Notes: generated by a model not told the origin, from the sequence alone. Positions 17,303-28,350 are shown, counted from the first letter of the stretch. The stretch is 64,000 nucleotides of DNA from Corynebacterium aquilae DSM 44791 (GCF_001941445.1 NZ_CP009245.1:1201992-1265991); one strand, 5' to 3'. Made by a program: numbers and translations.

Positions 17303-18250
17303 ATGGTTTACGTTCTCGTGGAACACGCCGGCGGCTCGCTCGACGCAGTCACCGGTGAACTGATCACCGCGGCCCGCCCCCTGGGCGCCGTCACCGCCGT
17401 GGTCGTCGGAACCCCCGGCACCGCCAACCAGCTGGCTGAACAGCTGCGCACCCTCGGCGCCGACACCATCGTCGCCGCCGAAGCCGACCACGTCGCCCAG
17501 CGCCTGATCATCCCCGCCACGGACGCCTTGAGCATCCTGGCGGCCGCCAACCCCGCCCCGATCCTCATCGCGCACGGCCCCAGCGGTAACGAAATTGCCG
17601 GCAGGCTCGCCGCCCGCCTGGCCAGTGGCGTGCTGTGCGACGTCGTCGCCATCAACCCGGATCTCACCGCCACCCAATCCATCTTCGGCGACACCATCAC
17701 CATCGGCGCAGCCGTCGGCGGGGCAAGCCCCATCTTCACCCTGCGCCCCGGCGCGGTCGACGCTGAGCCGCAGGCCGCCCCCGGCACCCTGGTTGAGCAG
17801 CCCCTGCCGGAAGCGACCACCAAGGACGTCACCGTTACCGGTTTCACCCCGGCAGTCAAGGGCGATCGCCCCGAACTGACCCAGGCCAAGGTGGTTGTTG
17901 CTGGTGGTCGCGGTGTCGGCGATGAGGGCTTCGCCACCTATGTGGAGCCCCTGGCGGATGCGCTGGGCGGTGCTGTGGGCGCTACCCGCGATGCGGTGGA
18001 TGCCGGCGCCTATGACGGTGCTGCACAGATCGGCCAGACCGGTGTGACTGTGTCCCCGGATCTTTACATTGGCCTGGGTATTTCCGGCGCTATCCAGCAC
18101 AAGTCCGGTATGCAGACCTCCGGCACCATTGTGGCGATCAATAACGATGAGGACGCGCACCTGTTTGAGATCGCTGATTTCGGTATCGTTGGCGATGTTG
18201 AAAAGGTCGTTCCTGAAGTCATTGAGCTGATTAAGGCGCGACGCGGCTAA
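17303..18250 (+). CDS. etfA: Electron transfer flavoprotein alpha subunit
   Basis: A 315-residue ETF alpha subunit that binds FAD in its C-terminal domain. The N-terminal half starts MVYVLVEHAGGSLD. The C-terminal half has the conserved KVVVAGGRGVGDE, the FAD segment AQIGQTGVTVSPDLYIGLGISGAIQHKSGMQ (split here only for description) and IVAINNDEDAHLFEIADFGIVGD. The ATG at 17303 follows TAAGGA (17286-17291). It lies directly after etfB and 126 nt before the cysteine desulfurase gene. High confidence from the complete C-terminal signature. Confidence 0.97.
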   Translation: MVYVLVEHAGGSLDAVTGELITAARPLGAVTAVVVGTPGTANQLAEQLRTLGADTIVAAEADHVAQRLIIPATDALSILAAANPAPILIAHGPSGNEIAGRLAARLASGVLCDVVAINPDLTATQSIFGDTITIGAAVGGASPIFTLRPGAVDAEPQAAPGTLVEQPLPEATTKDVTVTGFTPAVKGDRPELTQAKVVVAGGRGVGDEGFATYVEPLADALGGAVGATRDAVDAGAYDGAAQIGQTGVTVSPDLYIGLGISGAIQHKSGMQTSGTIVAINNDEDAHLFEIADFGIVGDVEKVVPEVIELIKARRG

Positions 18251-18376
18251 GCCAGGTCTTCTAGCGCGCACTGTTCTCCTGTCGTGGTTTAGCGATGCGA
18301 GAATGGTGCGCGTTTGTGTGTACTCCCACCCAATGAGCATTGGGTGTTTTTCGAATTTTTTACCTTTAAGGTTTTC

Positions 18377-19570
18377 ATGCCATCTGCGGACAATCGCATT
18401 TATCTCGACCATGCCGCCACCACCCCGATGCGGCAGGTCGCCATCGACGCTTTTGTTGAGCATGCGCACCTGTTGAACCCGGGCGGGCAATACGCCTCTG
18501 GTCGGGCTGCCCGGCGGGTGTTGGAGACTGCTCGCGAAACCGTGGCGCAGCTGTTGGGGTGCGAACCCATCGAGGTGATTTTTTGCGCCTCTGGTACGGA
18601 AGCTGACAATTTGGCCATGACCGGTCTGGCCCGGGCAGGGCTGGCCGCCGGACGTGACACCATCGTGAGTTCCGGGTTGGAGCATCCGGCGGTTGCGAAA
18701 ACCGTTGAGGATCTCACCGGCCGGGGCATGCGTTCCCATGCGCTTGATGTAGTCGGCGCTGTCGCCGATGTCGCCGGCTTTGCTTCCAGTGAGCGCGACC
18801 GGGATTTTGCGACACTGCGGCATACCGCGGTGGCCACCTTGCAGTGGGCAAACAACGAAACCGGGGCGAAACAACCCGTCGGTGAGCTCATCCAGCTGGC
18901 CGCCGACTGCGGGCAAGCTACCGGGATCACCGTGCCCGTCCACGTCGACGCGGTGCAGGCGGTTGGCCACGAGCACGTCAATTTCCACCAGCTTGGCTGC
19001 ACCACCCTGGCTGCCAGTGGCCACAAGTTTGGCGGTCCGCGCGCCATGGGGTTGCTGCTGGCTCGCCGCAGCCCGGCACCCCAACCGGTGCTGTTGGGCG
19101 GGGGACAGGAGCGCGGGATCCGTCCCGGCACCGTCAACGTTGCAGGCGCTGCGGCGCTGGCGGCGGCGCTGACCGAAGCTCGCCAGGATATTGATGCCGA
19201 AAACCAGCGACTGAGTGCCCTGCGTGGCCGGCTGATTGCCGCCATCCAAGCAGATATTCCGGACGTTGTCGTGCACACCCCAGAAAATGCGCTTGCCGGC
19301 CACGTTCATGTCAGCATTCCCGGCGCGGAAGGCGATAGCCTGATCATGCTGCTTGATATGGCTGGCTTTGAGGCTTCTACTGGATCTGCTTGTGCAAGTG
19401 GTGTTAATCGGGCCTCCGAGGTTTTGCTCTCGATGGGGGTGCCCACCGACATTGCCCGAGGTGCCATCCGTTTCACCCTTGGGCGTACCACCTGTGCAGA
19501 CGACGTCGAGGCTCTCATCCGGGCGTTGCCCGGTATTGCTGCGCAAGCCCGCAGCGCCGGAATGGCTTAA
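18377..19570 (+). CDS. iscS: Cysteine desulfurase (IscS/NifS class)
   Basis: A 397-residue PLP enzyme that removes sulfur from cysteine for tRNA thiolation and Fe-S assembly. It opens with RIYLDHAATTPM, has the His stacking residue in GLEHPAVAK (H103), the PLP Lys in SGHKFGGPRAMG (K217), and the sulfur-accepting Cys loop GSACASGVNRASEVL followed by RFTLGR. AAGG at 18368-18371 precedes the ATG at 18377. It is immediately upstream of mnmA, as in mycobacteria, so it likely supplies persulfide for 2-thiouridine formation. It is not in a suf operon. Confidence 0.94.
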   Translation: MPSADNRIYLDHAATTPMRQVAIDAFVEHAHLLNPGGQYASGRAARRVLETARETVAQLLGCEPIEVIFCASGTEADNLAMTGLARAGLAAGRDTIVSSGLEHPAVAKTVEDLTGRGMRSHALDVVGAVADVAGFASSERDRDFATLRHTAVATLQWANNETGAKQPVGELIQLAADCGQATGITVPVHVDAVQAVGHEHVNFHQLGCTTLAASGHKFGGPRAMGLLLARRSPAPQPVLLGGGQERGIRPGTVNVAGAAALAAALTEARQDIDAENQRLSALRGRLIAAIQADIPDVVVHTPENALAGHVHVSIPGAEGDSLIMLLDMAGFEASTGSACASGVNRASEVLLSMGVPTDIARGAIRFTLGRTTCADDVEALIRALPGIAAQARSAGMA

Positions 19571-19688
19571 AGTCCACCGTGGCTTCCAAGCGAGACCTAG
19601 GTGGCACCAGTGGGCATGCGCGCGGTAGTCTGGCCGCTGCCCAGTAACCACCAGGCAACACACAATCAGGGAAAGAGATGGTGAATTC

Positions 19689-20798
19689 GTGCGCGTCATC
19701 GCCGCAATGAGCGGGGGAGTGGATTCCTCAGTCGCCGCAGCTCGACTGGTCGAGCAAGGCCACGATGTGGTTGGCGTCCACCTGGCGTTGTCCCGGGATC
19801 CGCAATCCGTGCGTGAATCCGCCCGGGGCTGCTGTTCCCTGGAGGATTCTGCTGACGCGCGTCGCGTCTGCGATCACCTCGGGATCCCGTTTTATGTGTG
19901 GGATTTTTCTGATCGCTTTGCCGAAGAAGTTATCGACGACTTCGTCACCTCTTATGAGCGCGGTGAAACCCCCAACCCCTGCCTGCGCTGTAACGAAAAA
20001 ATCAAGTTCCGCGCCTTGCTTCAGCGGGCTCGTTCTCTCGGGTTCGATGCTGTCGCCACGGGTCACTACGCTCGTATTTCCCACGATGACAATGGGACGG
20101 CCACCCTCAAGCGCGCCATTGACCCCAATAAGGATCAGTCTTATGTGCTTGGGGTGCTCACCCAAGACGAACTTGATCATTGTCTTTTCCCCGTGGGGGA
20201 TACCCACAAGCCGCAGATCCGCAAGGAGGCCGCAGCCCACGGCTTTTCCGTGGCCAGCAAGCCGGACTCCTACGACATCTGTTTCATTCCCGACGGCAAT
20301 ACCCAAGCTTTTCTCGGCAAGCGGATCGGCATGCGTCCTGGCATGATCGTCGACCAAGACGGCAAGGATCTTCGCCCCCACGACGGTGTTTACGGCTATA
20401 CCATTGGCCAGCGCAAAGGCCTTGACATCAAGCAGCCTGCCGAAGATGGCAAGCCCCGCTATGTCACCGGCATTGACGCGCAGACCGCCACCGTCACAGT
20501 CGGCAGTCGTGAAGATCTTAAAATCGGCACGATCTACGCTGACCGGTTGAAAAAACTTCACCCCGATTTCGACGGCACGGTGGAGGCGATCATCCAAGTC
20601 CGCGCCCACGGGGGCATTGTCGATGCCACCGTGCACATTGACCTGGACGCCGACAGCCTGCGCTGCGAGTTGAAAACCCCTCTCGAGGGAGTAGCCCCCG
20701 GGCAGGCCGTCGTGGTGTATCTGCCCGATGAGGACGGCGACATCGTCATGGGATCCGGCACCATCACCGCAACTGCCCCCATGGCCCACAATGGCTGA
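19689..20798 (+). CDS. mnmA: tRNA-specific 2-thiouridylase MnmA
   Basis: A 369-residue enzyme that thiolates U34 of tRNA Lys, Glu and Gln. The PP-loop ATPase motif SGGVDSS lies at 8-14, the catalytic cysteines are C101 (in [12 protein letters not shown]) and C198 (in [11 protein letters not shown]), and the GHYAR and [10 protein letters not shown] motifs are present. The GTG at 19689 is chosen because [14 protein letters not shown] is the conserved opening. A tiny out-of-frame ORF (19679-19711) overlaps the start. Sulfur would come from the adjacent desulfurase. The stop overlaps the next start by 8 nt. Confidence 0.96.
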   Translation: MRVIAAMSGGVDSSVAAARLVEQGHDVVGVHLALSRDPQSVRESARGCCSLEDSADARRVCDHLGIPFYVWDFSDRFAEEVIDDFVTSYERGETPNPCLRCNEKIKFRALLQRARSLGFDAVATGHYARISHDDNGTATLKRAIDPNKDQSYVLGVLTQDELDHCLFPVGDTHKPQIRKEAAAHGFSVASKPDSYDICFIPDGNTQAFLGKRIGMRPGMIVDQDGKDLRPHDGVYGYTIGQRKGLDIKQPAEDGKPRYVTGIDAQTATVTVGSREDLKIGTIYADRLKKLHPDFDGTVEAIIQVRAHGGIVDATVHIDLDADSLRCELKTPLEGVAPGQAVVVYLPDEDGDIVMGSGTITATAPMAHNG

Positions 20799-21894
20799 AG
20801 GCCCAAGCACCACCGCTAGCGCTGCGGTTCGGCGCTCCCGCGCGGCAAACTTCGGCCCGCTTCCCGGGCACGATTTTGCGATCGCCACGGACATCATTGC
20901 CGGAGAACTCACTCACCGCACTCTGCCGTATCTTCCGGAGGCAGAAAACGGTCGCGGCGCGCGTCATGCCGACAGTGCCACTGCTGGCGCGCACAGCCTG
21001 GTCGCGCGCACCGCGGCCATGCTCGAGGGATTTGGGGTGCAACCAGGTCCCCGCGGACTCGTCCTGACCGCCGGCACCACCCGTTTTAGCGAGCGCATCC
21101 AACGGGCACTTGCGCGCCAGCTCGACGAGGTTTTTGCTAGCTGGGGCGCCACGAGCGAGCACATCCTGGTGCCGCTGCTCGGGCCAGCGACCCTGTCTTA
21201 TCAACTGGAAATGCCCAACGGTTATCCCGCCATCACCGATGCTGGGGCGCGAAGGGATATCGGTGCTGCGTTGGTGGAATTGTCGGGGCGTATCGTCGGA
21301 GAGATTCAGCGACGCTGCGCTGCCTCGACTAGCGTGCTCATTGTTGATCCGGCTGCGGTGGCCGCAGTGCAGGGAACGCTGCCGGGGGTTACTGATTTTG
21401 ACACCATAGCTGCGTTGGGGGCTGATGGGATGGCCAGTGCTTGGCAGAGAATGCACCAGGCTGCGGCCGCTGCGAGCTGCTCGGATGCACAGGGGCTAAG
21501 TGGGGCGATTGTGACTGGGGTGGCAGACCCTGTGGGGTGGGAGTTGGCGTTGCGCAGCGGGGTGCGTGGCCTGTGGGTTTCCCGGGACGCGATCAACGAT
21601 TCACGCAGCCTTGACACCATCGCTGCGGTCGCCGATGCGGGGCTGCGGGTCGGCGTGGGAATCATCGAGGACGGCGATTATATCGATGAAGACCAAGCTA
21701 TTCCTCGGCAGCGGGCCATTGAGGTGGCGAAGCTGGTCGACGACATGCAGTTGGGCCGCGAGTGGTTATCGACGTCGGTGGACGTCTTACCTAACAAACC
21801 TTTGTCTTCAGGCCAGGCGGTTGCGGCTTCGAAGCAGTTGGCATGTGCCCGGCGAACAGCGGAGATGCTGGTGCGGGACGCCGGCGATTTGTGA
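20791..21894 (+). CDS. MetE/UROD-like protein, probable non-canonical methionine synthase homologue
   Basis: A 367-residue protein resembling the C-terminal barrel of cobalamin-independent methionine synthase, equivalent by position to Rv3015c of M. tuberculosis (between mnmA and ligA). Recognisable parts are [18 protein letters not shown], a MetE-like strand-helix pattern, and [19 protein letters not shown] near the end. The zinc-binding HxC ... C set of true MetE is not evident, so methyl transfer to homocysteine is doubtful. Its ATG overlaps the mnmA stop by 8 nt, implying translational coupling. Role unknown; a sulfur- or methyl-related function is only suggested by context. Confidence 0.75.
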   Translation: MAEGPSTTASAAVRRSRAANFGPLPGHDFAIATDIIAGELTHRTLPYLPEAENGRGARHADSATAGAHSLVARTAAMLEGFGVQPGPRGLVLTAGTTRFSERIQRALARQLDEVFASWGATSEHILVPLLGPATLSYQLEMPNGYPAITDAGARRDIGAALVELSGRIVGEIQRRCAASTSVLIVDPAAVAAVQGTLPGVTDFDTIAALGADGMASAWQRMHQAAAAASCSDAQGLSGAIVTGVADPVGWELALRSGVRGLWVSRDAINDSRSLDTIAAVADAGLRVGVGIIEDGDYIDEDQAIPRQRAIEVAKLVDDMQLGREWLSTSVDVLPNKPLSSGQAVAASKQLACARRTAEMLVRDAGDL

Positions 21895-21904
21895 CCTGAT
21901 TTCA

Positions 21905-21951
21905 AGCCCCAGCGCCCACCTGGTGTGGTGTTCGCTGGGGCTGGTTTTTTT
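21905..21951. terminator. Terminator after the MetE-like gene
   Basis: A perfect 10-bp stem AGCCCCAGCG/CGCTGGGGCT (21905-21914 and 21933-21942) is followed by GGTTTTTTT. It separates two convergent genes; the T-run serves the plus strand and ends at the stop of the minus-strand CAP gene. Confidence 0.9.
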
Positions 21952-22900
21952 AGCGCGGGGCGAATTGTTGGGCGAAGGAGGCGATCGCGCCGAGCAGGCT
22001 GAGGATGGTGGCGATGGCCCCCAAGATGGTGATGAGGTTGCCGCTTGAACCAGGGATGGTCGTGCCGCCGGTGATGGGGGCGGGGCGCACGATTTTCGGG
22101 GTGCCTTCGCGCAGTCCGGTCACGCTTTCACCCTGGCCGCCGATGGTTTTGGGCGCCCGGTACATCCAAACCACCTGTTTGCCGGTGTCGGGTGTTTCCG
22201 GCAGGACGATGTCTTGTTGCCGCGATGCGAGGCCGGCGAAGCGTTTACCTTTGTAGGTTTTGCCGTCGCGTCCGAACACTTCGACGGCGCCGAAGCCGTA
22301 GTAGGTGTTTCTGGGGTCGATCATTTGGATGAGGTGCCCGGTGTTGTGGGCCCATCGTCCACCGTTGGCGTTGAGTGCTTTGAGTTCACCTTTGCCCCAC
22401 CCGATGGTGATGGCGCTGTGGAGGTCGTTGTGCCCTGCGGCTAGGGATTCTCCGTAGTGGATGGGGGTGCCGAAGTGGGCGGTGGTGTAGCTCGAGCCAT
22501 CTGGTCGGACGTGGTCGTAATGTGCGGAGGCTTCGAAGGCGCGTTGGATGGCGATGCGGTTGAGTGCTTCGCTGGTGTGCACGTCGAGGTATTGCTCCAG
22601 GGTGGTGATGCCGGCTGCGGCGGCGGCATCTCGCAGGCGGGTGCCGGCGGGGTAATGATCGTAGGCGTTGCCCTGGAATTTGGGGTTGGCTTGCCACATG
22701 GTGCGCCGCAGTTCTTTCAGGGAAGCCAGTCCGATGGTGTTGGCTTCGGCGGGGTTGTATTCGACGGCTTCGCCGACCATGTTGTGGGTGCCGACGTTGA
22801 GTTCGATGCCCGTGGTGGGGGAGGGATCTGCGGCGGCGATGTGGGTGGGCAGGAGCAGGGAGGTGGTGAGCAGGGCGGCAATAAGGCCTGTGCGCTTCAT
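21950..22900 (-). CDS. Secreted CAP-superfamily (SCP-like) protein with C-terminal hydrophobic tail
   Basis: A 316-residue protein. Residues 1-24 are a Sec signal (MKRTGLIAALLTTSLLLPT...AAADP). Residues about 85-220 resemble a CAP domain: a helix with LNRIAIQRAFEASAHYDHVRP, GTPIHYGESLA, then HNTGHLIQMIDPRNTYYGFGAV, giving the His/Glu/His set of the family. The final about 30 residues (GNLITILGAIATILSLLGAIASFAQQF) are hydrophobic and may anchor it in the membrane or mycomembrane. AAGGACA lies 6 nt before the ATG at 22900. CAP proteins bind lipids or peptides; the ligand here is unknown. Confidence 0.75.
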   Translation of the reverse strand: MKRTGLIAALLTTSLLLPTHIAAADPSPTTGIELNVGTHNMVGEAVEYNPAEANTIGLASLKELRRTMWQANPKFQGNAYDHYPAGTRLRDAAAAAGITTLEQYLDVHTSEALNRIAIQRAFEASAHYDHVRPDGSSYTTAHFGTPIHYGESLAAGHNDLHSAITIGWGKGELKALNANGGRWAHNTGHLIQMIDPRNTYYGFGAVEVFGRDGKTYKGKRFAGLASRQQDIVLPETPDTGKQVVWMYRAPKTIGGQGESVTGLREGTPKIVRPAPITGGTTIPGSSGNLITILGAIATILSLLGAIASFAQQFAPR

Positions 22901-23048
22901 GGAGGTGTCCTTGGGGCGTGGGGGACTGTGAGTGGGGAGGTGGTGTGAAAAAGTCGGTTCCGAGCGGAGATTCTAGCCAGTAGCACCTGGGCTATAGGCG
23001 TGATTGGTGAAGAACTTATATGCCCCGGCACCCACGGAATGCATAGGA

Positions 23049-23081
23049 GCTGCATGGCACAGGTGTTTGTGCTCATGCAGC
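23049..23081. terminator. Hairpin between CAP gene promoter and exonuclease 3' end
   Basis: GCTGCATG (23049-23056) pairs with CATGCAGC (23074-23081), extended by GCAC/GTGC. It lies about 40 nt past the exonuclease stop. The U-rich side (GCCTTTTAAG) is on the plus strand, so termination for the minus-strand gene is plausible but not clear-cut. Confidence 0.45.
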
Positions 23082-23118
23082 GCCTTTTAAGTGCGGGGTG
23101 AAATAGCCGCGGTGTTGT

Positions 23119-23802
23119 TTAGGTGTTGGCGGAGCGCATCGGCCAGGAGGTGGAGACGTCGGAGGCGTCGCGGTCGCGGCTTTCCAAATACTTTTTCAGG
23201 CTGGTTTGGGAGTCGTGATGCCACACCGCTTGTTTTTCCATCAATTCTTCGCCGCTGAGTCCTTGGAGTTTGTCGGCGAATTTTTTGTTCAGCACCCATG
23301 CAACCCGGGCTGCGGCAAGCGCGTCGGCGGTGGCTTCGTGGGCGTTGTCGAGGGTGATGTTGTAGTTTTCGCACACGGCCCCCAGGGTGCGTTTGCCTTT
23401 GCGGTAGGGGTCCATGGCTTTGTCGACGACGTAGGGGTCAAAGACGGTGCCGTCGACGGTGAAGTCCTCAAAAAGCTGCCCGAGCACGGTCAGGTCGTAG
23501 GCGGCGTTGTACACCACCAGGCTGACGCCTTCGGACCAGGCTTGGCGGATTGCGTCCACCGTTTTTTGCAGGACTTCCTCGTGGGGCCGGCCGTGTTCGC
23601 GCGCGTATTCGGTGGTGATGCCGTGAACCTCGGATGCTTCCTGGGGGATCTCGACGCCGGGATCCGCGAGCAGTTCCTCTTTTTTCACCTCGCGTCCCTT
23701 AATGCGCACCAAAGCGGAGGTCACGATGCGGGCCTCAAGGGGATTCGCGGAGGTGGTTTCCAGGTCGAAGGAGAGCATATTGGTGGGGTCGAAAGGCAAC
23801 AT
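23119..23802 (-). CDS. DEDDh 3'-5' exonuclease (DnaQ-like)
   Basis: A 227-residue protein with the four DEDDh elements: SFDLETTSANP (D and E), VYNAAYDLTVL (N...D), and HEATADALAAARV (H and D). This is the proofreading-exonuclease fold of the Pol III epsilon/RNase T group. It lacks additional domains, so it may act as a stand-alone repair or RNA-processing nuclease. The ATG at 23802 is used; a TAGTGT box lies 5 nt upstream on the minus strand without a ribosome site, so leaderless translation is possible. It is divergent from ligA, which may mean a shared repair context. Confidence 0.88.
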   Translation of the reverse strand: MLPFDPTNMLSFDLETTSANPLEARIVTSALVRIKGREVKKEELLADPGVEIPQEASEVHGITTEYAREHGRPHEEVLQKTVDAIRQAWSEGVSLVVYNAAYDLTVLGQLFEDFTVDGTVFDPYVVDKAMDPYRKGKRTLGAVCENYNITLDNAHEATADALAAARVAWVLNKKFADKLQGLSGEELMEKQAVWHHDSQTSLKKYLESRDRDASDVSTSWPMRSANT

Positions 23803-23945
23803 GTGTTTAACACTAGGCGAGTAGGTTGGGGCGCGGGAAGCCTTTGGTGTCGATGGGGGAGAACGAGCCACGCACCTTATAGCTCGCGGCGAGGTTGTGG
23901 CGCGGTCGCATCCACGGCAGGCAACCGGCACCCGGCGCCTGCTGA

Positions 23946-26249
<2,304 letters not shown>

Positions 26250-26283
26250 ACAACACAACGCGGCCAAGTGCTGCCAGGGGCGC

Positions 26284-26317
26284 GCCGGGCGTGTGTGAGG
26301 ACACATGCCCGGCTTTT
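26284..26317 (+). terminator. Terminator of ligA
   Basis: GCCGGGCGTGTGT (26284-26296) pairs with ACACATGCCCGGC (26301-26313), one G-T pair, followed by TTTTG. Confidence 0.8.
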
Positions 26318-26347
26318 GTCATGCTGGTGAGCGAACAAACACCCCTT

Positions 26348-26367
26348 TTTCAACAAATTTCAACAAA
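26348..26367 (+). repeat. Perfect 10-bp direct repeat upstream of the His-rich gene
   Basis: TTTCAACAAA occurs twice in tandem (26348-26357 and 26358-26367), immediately upstream of the TTTTCANTAAG pair. It may be a second, related protein-binding site. Confidence 0.6.
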
Positions 26368-26375
26368 AAGGTGCG

Positions 26376-26397
26376 TTTTCAATAAGTTTTCAGTAAG
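26376..26397 (+). promoter_or_regulatory. Tandem 11-bp direct repeat operator, copy 1
   Basis: TTTTCAATAAG (26376-26386) is followed directly by TTTTCAGTAAG (26387-26397). The same arrangement, with ten of eleven bases kept in each half, occurs before the CDF exporter at 61735-61756. An 11-bp period places both halves on one helix face, as for OmpR-type regulators. It lies 104 nt before the His-rich gene's ATG. Confidence 0.7.
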
Positions 26398-26501
26398 GTG
26401 AGGGGTGACAGCGAAACATCGCCACCGGCGCACGTTTTTCGCACCAGGAAAACCACCAGTTTTCCACCAGGACACAAACCACCACCAGGAGACGTACCGA
26501 C

Positions 26502-26819
26502 ATGTGCAACATCCACGACAACCACGACCACACCCACGGCGAGGGCTGCGGCCACGTTGCCATCCCCCACGGTGACCACGTCGACTACCTGCACGACGGC
26601 CACCTCCACCACGCCCACGACGGCCACTGGGACGACTGCGGCCACACCGATTGCGCCACCACCGAGCACGCAATCCACGAGGCACACGAGCACACCCACG
26701 GTGAAGGCTGCGGCCACGTCGCCATCCCCCACGGCGACCACGTCGACTACCTGCACGACGGCCACCTCCACCACGCCCACGAGGGCCACTGGGACGAGTG
26801 CCGCGACGCCTGCGCCTAA
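26502..26819 (+). CDS. Histidine-rich metal-binding protein with internal duplication
   Basis: A 105-residue protein with 28 His and 7 Cys. Two nearly identical copies of a 37-residue unit (residues 10-46 and 64-100, offset 54) each read HTHGEGCGHVAIPHGDHVDY, then LHDGHLHHAHxGHWDxC. The composition and HGDHVDYLHDGHLH core match actinobacterial proteins presumed to bind or buffer zinc or similar cations; similar segments are found fused to CDF exporters. There is no signal peptide, so it should be cytoplasmic. AGGAG precedes the ATG at 26502. The promoter carries the same tandem repeat as the CDF gene at 61783. Metal identity is inferred only. Confidence 0.8.
   Translation: MCNIHDNHDHTHGEGCGHVAIPHGDHVDYLHDGHLHHAHDGHWDDCGHTDCATTEHAIHEAHEHTHGEGCGHVAIPHGDHVDYLHDGHLHHAHEGHWDECRDACA
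26529..26801 (+). repeat. 111-bp coding duplication in the His-rich gene
   Basis: Positions 26529-26639 are repeated at 26691-26801 with few differences (offset 162 bp). The repeat encodes the two His/Cys units, indicating intragenic duplication. Confidence 0.9.
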
Positions 26820-26830
26820 CCCACACGCAT

Positions 26831-26881
26831 AAAAAACCTCCTTGCCAGACCACAATCACTGTGGCGGCAAGGAGGTTTTTT
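26831..26881. terminator. Bidirectional terminator
   Basis: A perfect 16-bp inverted repeat AAAAAACCTCCTTGCC/GGCAAGGAGGTTTTTT (26831-26846 and 26866-26881) carries T-runs on both strands. It serves the His-rich gene and the converging ACT-domain gene. Confidence 0.95.
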
Positions 26882-26896
26882 CAAACCGGGGAGAGC

Positions 26897-27571
26897 CTAG
26901 CCCAAAATCGCGCCCACAATATCACCCAAATTGCCCAGGTGCTCCACCTCGGAGGCCAAAAAGTCCGGGCCACCCGGGCGGCCAACCACCAGGACAATGC
27001 CCGTGGAACCGATCGGGGTAGCGGCCAACGCAGCATCCAACAGCGCCCACGACTCCGGAATCCACGTCTCAGTCTCCGGATCCAGCACGCGAGCAGACTC
27101 CACGCCACGAATCTGCGGATTGGAACTATCGTCCTCCGGGGCAGCACCGCTAGCGGCGACGCGGGTCGCAGCCTTGGAGACATCCAAAGCAATCGCCCAA
27201 CCGGCCGTCATTGACTGCGGCAAGGCGTTGACGAGTTCTTCCATCGCCCGGGCAGTGTTGCGACGATTCGCGGCCACCAGCGCCAGCACATTAATCTGCC
27301 CCCGGCGATCCACCGTCCCGCTAAAGGGGCGAATAGAATCAACCTGCACACCCTCGATCGACTCCGCCGCCGAAATCAAAGAATCCGGCAAACAATGGGG
27401 CGGCAAGGTGACCACGATGTCATCCATAGCGGTGCCAGCGTCCGGCCCAGACTCAAACACGTGAACCACGTCCACAGACTGGATATTGCCCTCAACAGAA
27501 CCCAATGCGTCGGCCAACTTGCCGAGGCTTCCGGGAGTGTCAGGCAACACGACGCGGAGCAAATATGACAT
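26897..27571 (-). CDS. ACT-domain protein
   Basis: A 224-residue protein. Residues 1-75 form an ACT domain (MSYLLRVVLPDTPGSLGKLADALGSVEGNI, here abbreviated, then VDVVHVFESG and MDDIVVTLP). The C-terminal 140 residues have no recognised fold but contain GWAIALDVS and GIVLVVGRPGGPDFLASEVEHL. The gene corresponds in position to Rv3013, between ligA and gatC. ACT domains usually bind amino acids; no enzyme domain is attached here, so it may be a regulator. The ATG at 27571 has only a weak, distant AAAGG. It is divergent from gatC. Confidence 0.82.
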   Translation of the reverse strand: MSYLLRVVLPDTPGSLGKLADALGSVEGNIQSVDVVHVFESGPDAGTAMDDIVVTLPPHCLPDSLISAAESIEGVQVDSIRPFSGTVDRRGQINVLALVAANRRNTARAMEELVNALPQSMTAGWAIALDVSKAATRVAASGAAPEDDSSNPQIRGVESARVLDPETETWIPESWALLDAALAATPIGSTGIVLVVGRPGGPDFLASEVEHLGNLGDIVGAILG

Positions 27572-28047
27572 AGGAAAACTACAACCTTTCCGCTACCTCT
27601 TCGACGAAATAATGCACAAGAAAACGATGTGGCCTGCGAAAATCGCACCCAATAAATAAGCCGATTCTTGTGTATGAAGTGGTAGCGGAGCCATTGTACG
27701 TGGAAAAGCGCGCTCCCGGGACAAAACCCACAGCACCCTCAAGCTGCACACCCACTACGGGGCGCCAACAACAGACTCGCCAAAATCAGGCGCCACGTAC
27801 CCGCGCAGCACAGGAAAGCACACCAGCCCCACCACAACCCTTCGGCACGACCAACCCTGGAGGCGAGCCTCGGCAGGGGACAGGCCGGTTTCGGCGCGGA
27901 GATCACCTAATGCGACCTCGCCGGGTGAAGGTGCGATAAACTTTGGAAAACCACAAGGCTCCCGGGCACCAAACTCCACCAGCGGTGGCACAGCACGGTG
28001 CCCAAAAGCCCCTGAATACATTCGACAGGTTAGGAAGTCCACTTACA
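27572..28047. other. 476-nt divergent control region between ACT gene and gatCA
   Basis: No gene was seen. A TAAACT box at 27935-27940 is a candidate -10 for gatC, which would give a leader of about 100 nt containing a GGGCACC/GGTGCCC inverted repeat. The ACT gene promoter should lie in the left part. No tRNA-like or riboswitch-like fold was recognised. Confidence 0.45.
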
Positions 28048-28344
28048 GTGTCTGAGATTTCGCGCGACGAGGTCGCACACCTCGCTACTCTCGCCCGCCT
28101 CGCCCTGAGCGAGGAAGAGCTGGAGACTTTCGCCAGCCAGATCGACGGGATTATCGACAACGTGTCGGCGGTTCGCAGCGTGGATGCCGACGGCGTCGAG
28201 CCCATGAGCCACCCCCACTCCATCCGCACCACCATGCGCGCCGATGAAGTAGAGGAAACGCTGACCGCCGAGCAAGCCCTCGACCAGGCCCCCGCAGCCC
28301 AAGATGGCCGCTTCGAAGTACCGCAGATCCTGGGAGAGAGCTAA
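28048..28344 (+). CDS. gatC: Asp-tRNA(Asn)/Glu-tRNA(Gln) amidotransferase subunit C
   Basis: A 98-residue GatC, which wraps around and stabilises GatA in the tRNA-dependent amidotransferase that makes Gln-tRNA and Asn-tRNA. The start VSEISRDEVAHLATLARLAL is the family signature, and the C-terminal LREDxV-like region reads TMRADEVEETLTAEQAL. AGGAAG (28032-28037) lies 10 nt before the GTG at 28048. gatA starts 6 nt after the stop. gatB is separated, downstream of pfkA, as in mycobacteria. Confidence 0.95.
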   Translation: MSEISRDEVAHLATLARLALSEEELETFASQIDGIIDNVSAVRSVDADGVEPMSHPHSIRTTMRADEVEETLTAEQALDQAPAAQDGRFEVPQILGES

Positions 28345-28350
28345 ACCACC

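Noticed and set aside
17267..19699. Very long open frame (810 codons) on the minus strand opposite etfA and the cysteine desulfurase gene
   Set aside because: It is the antisense shadow of two well-supported genes in GC-rich DNA; composition is R/G/H-rich, with no recognisable domain.
26529..26801. Repeat array resembling a short CRISPR
   Set aside because: Only two long units, both in a coding frame, no spacers of uniform size and no cas genes.
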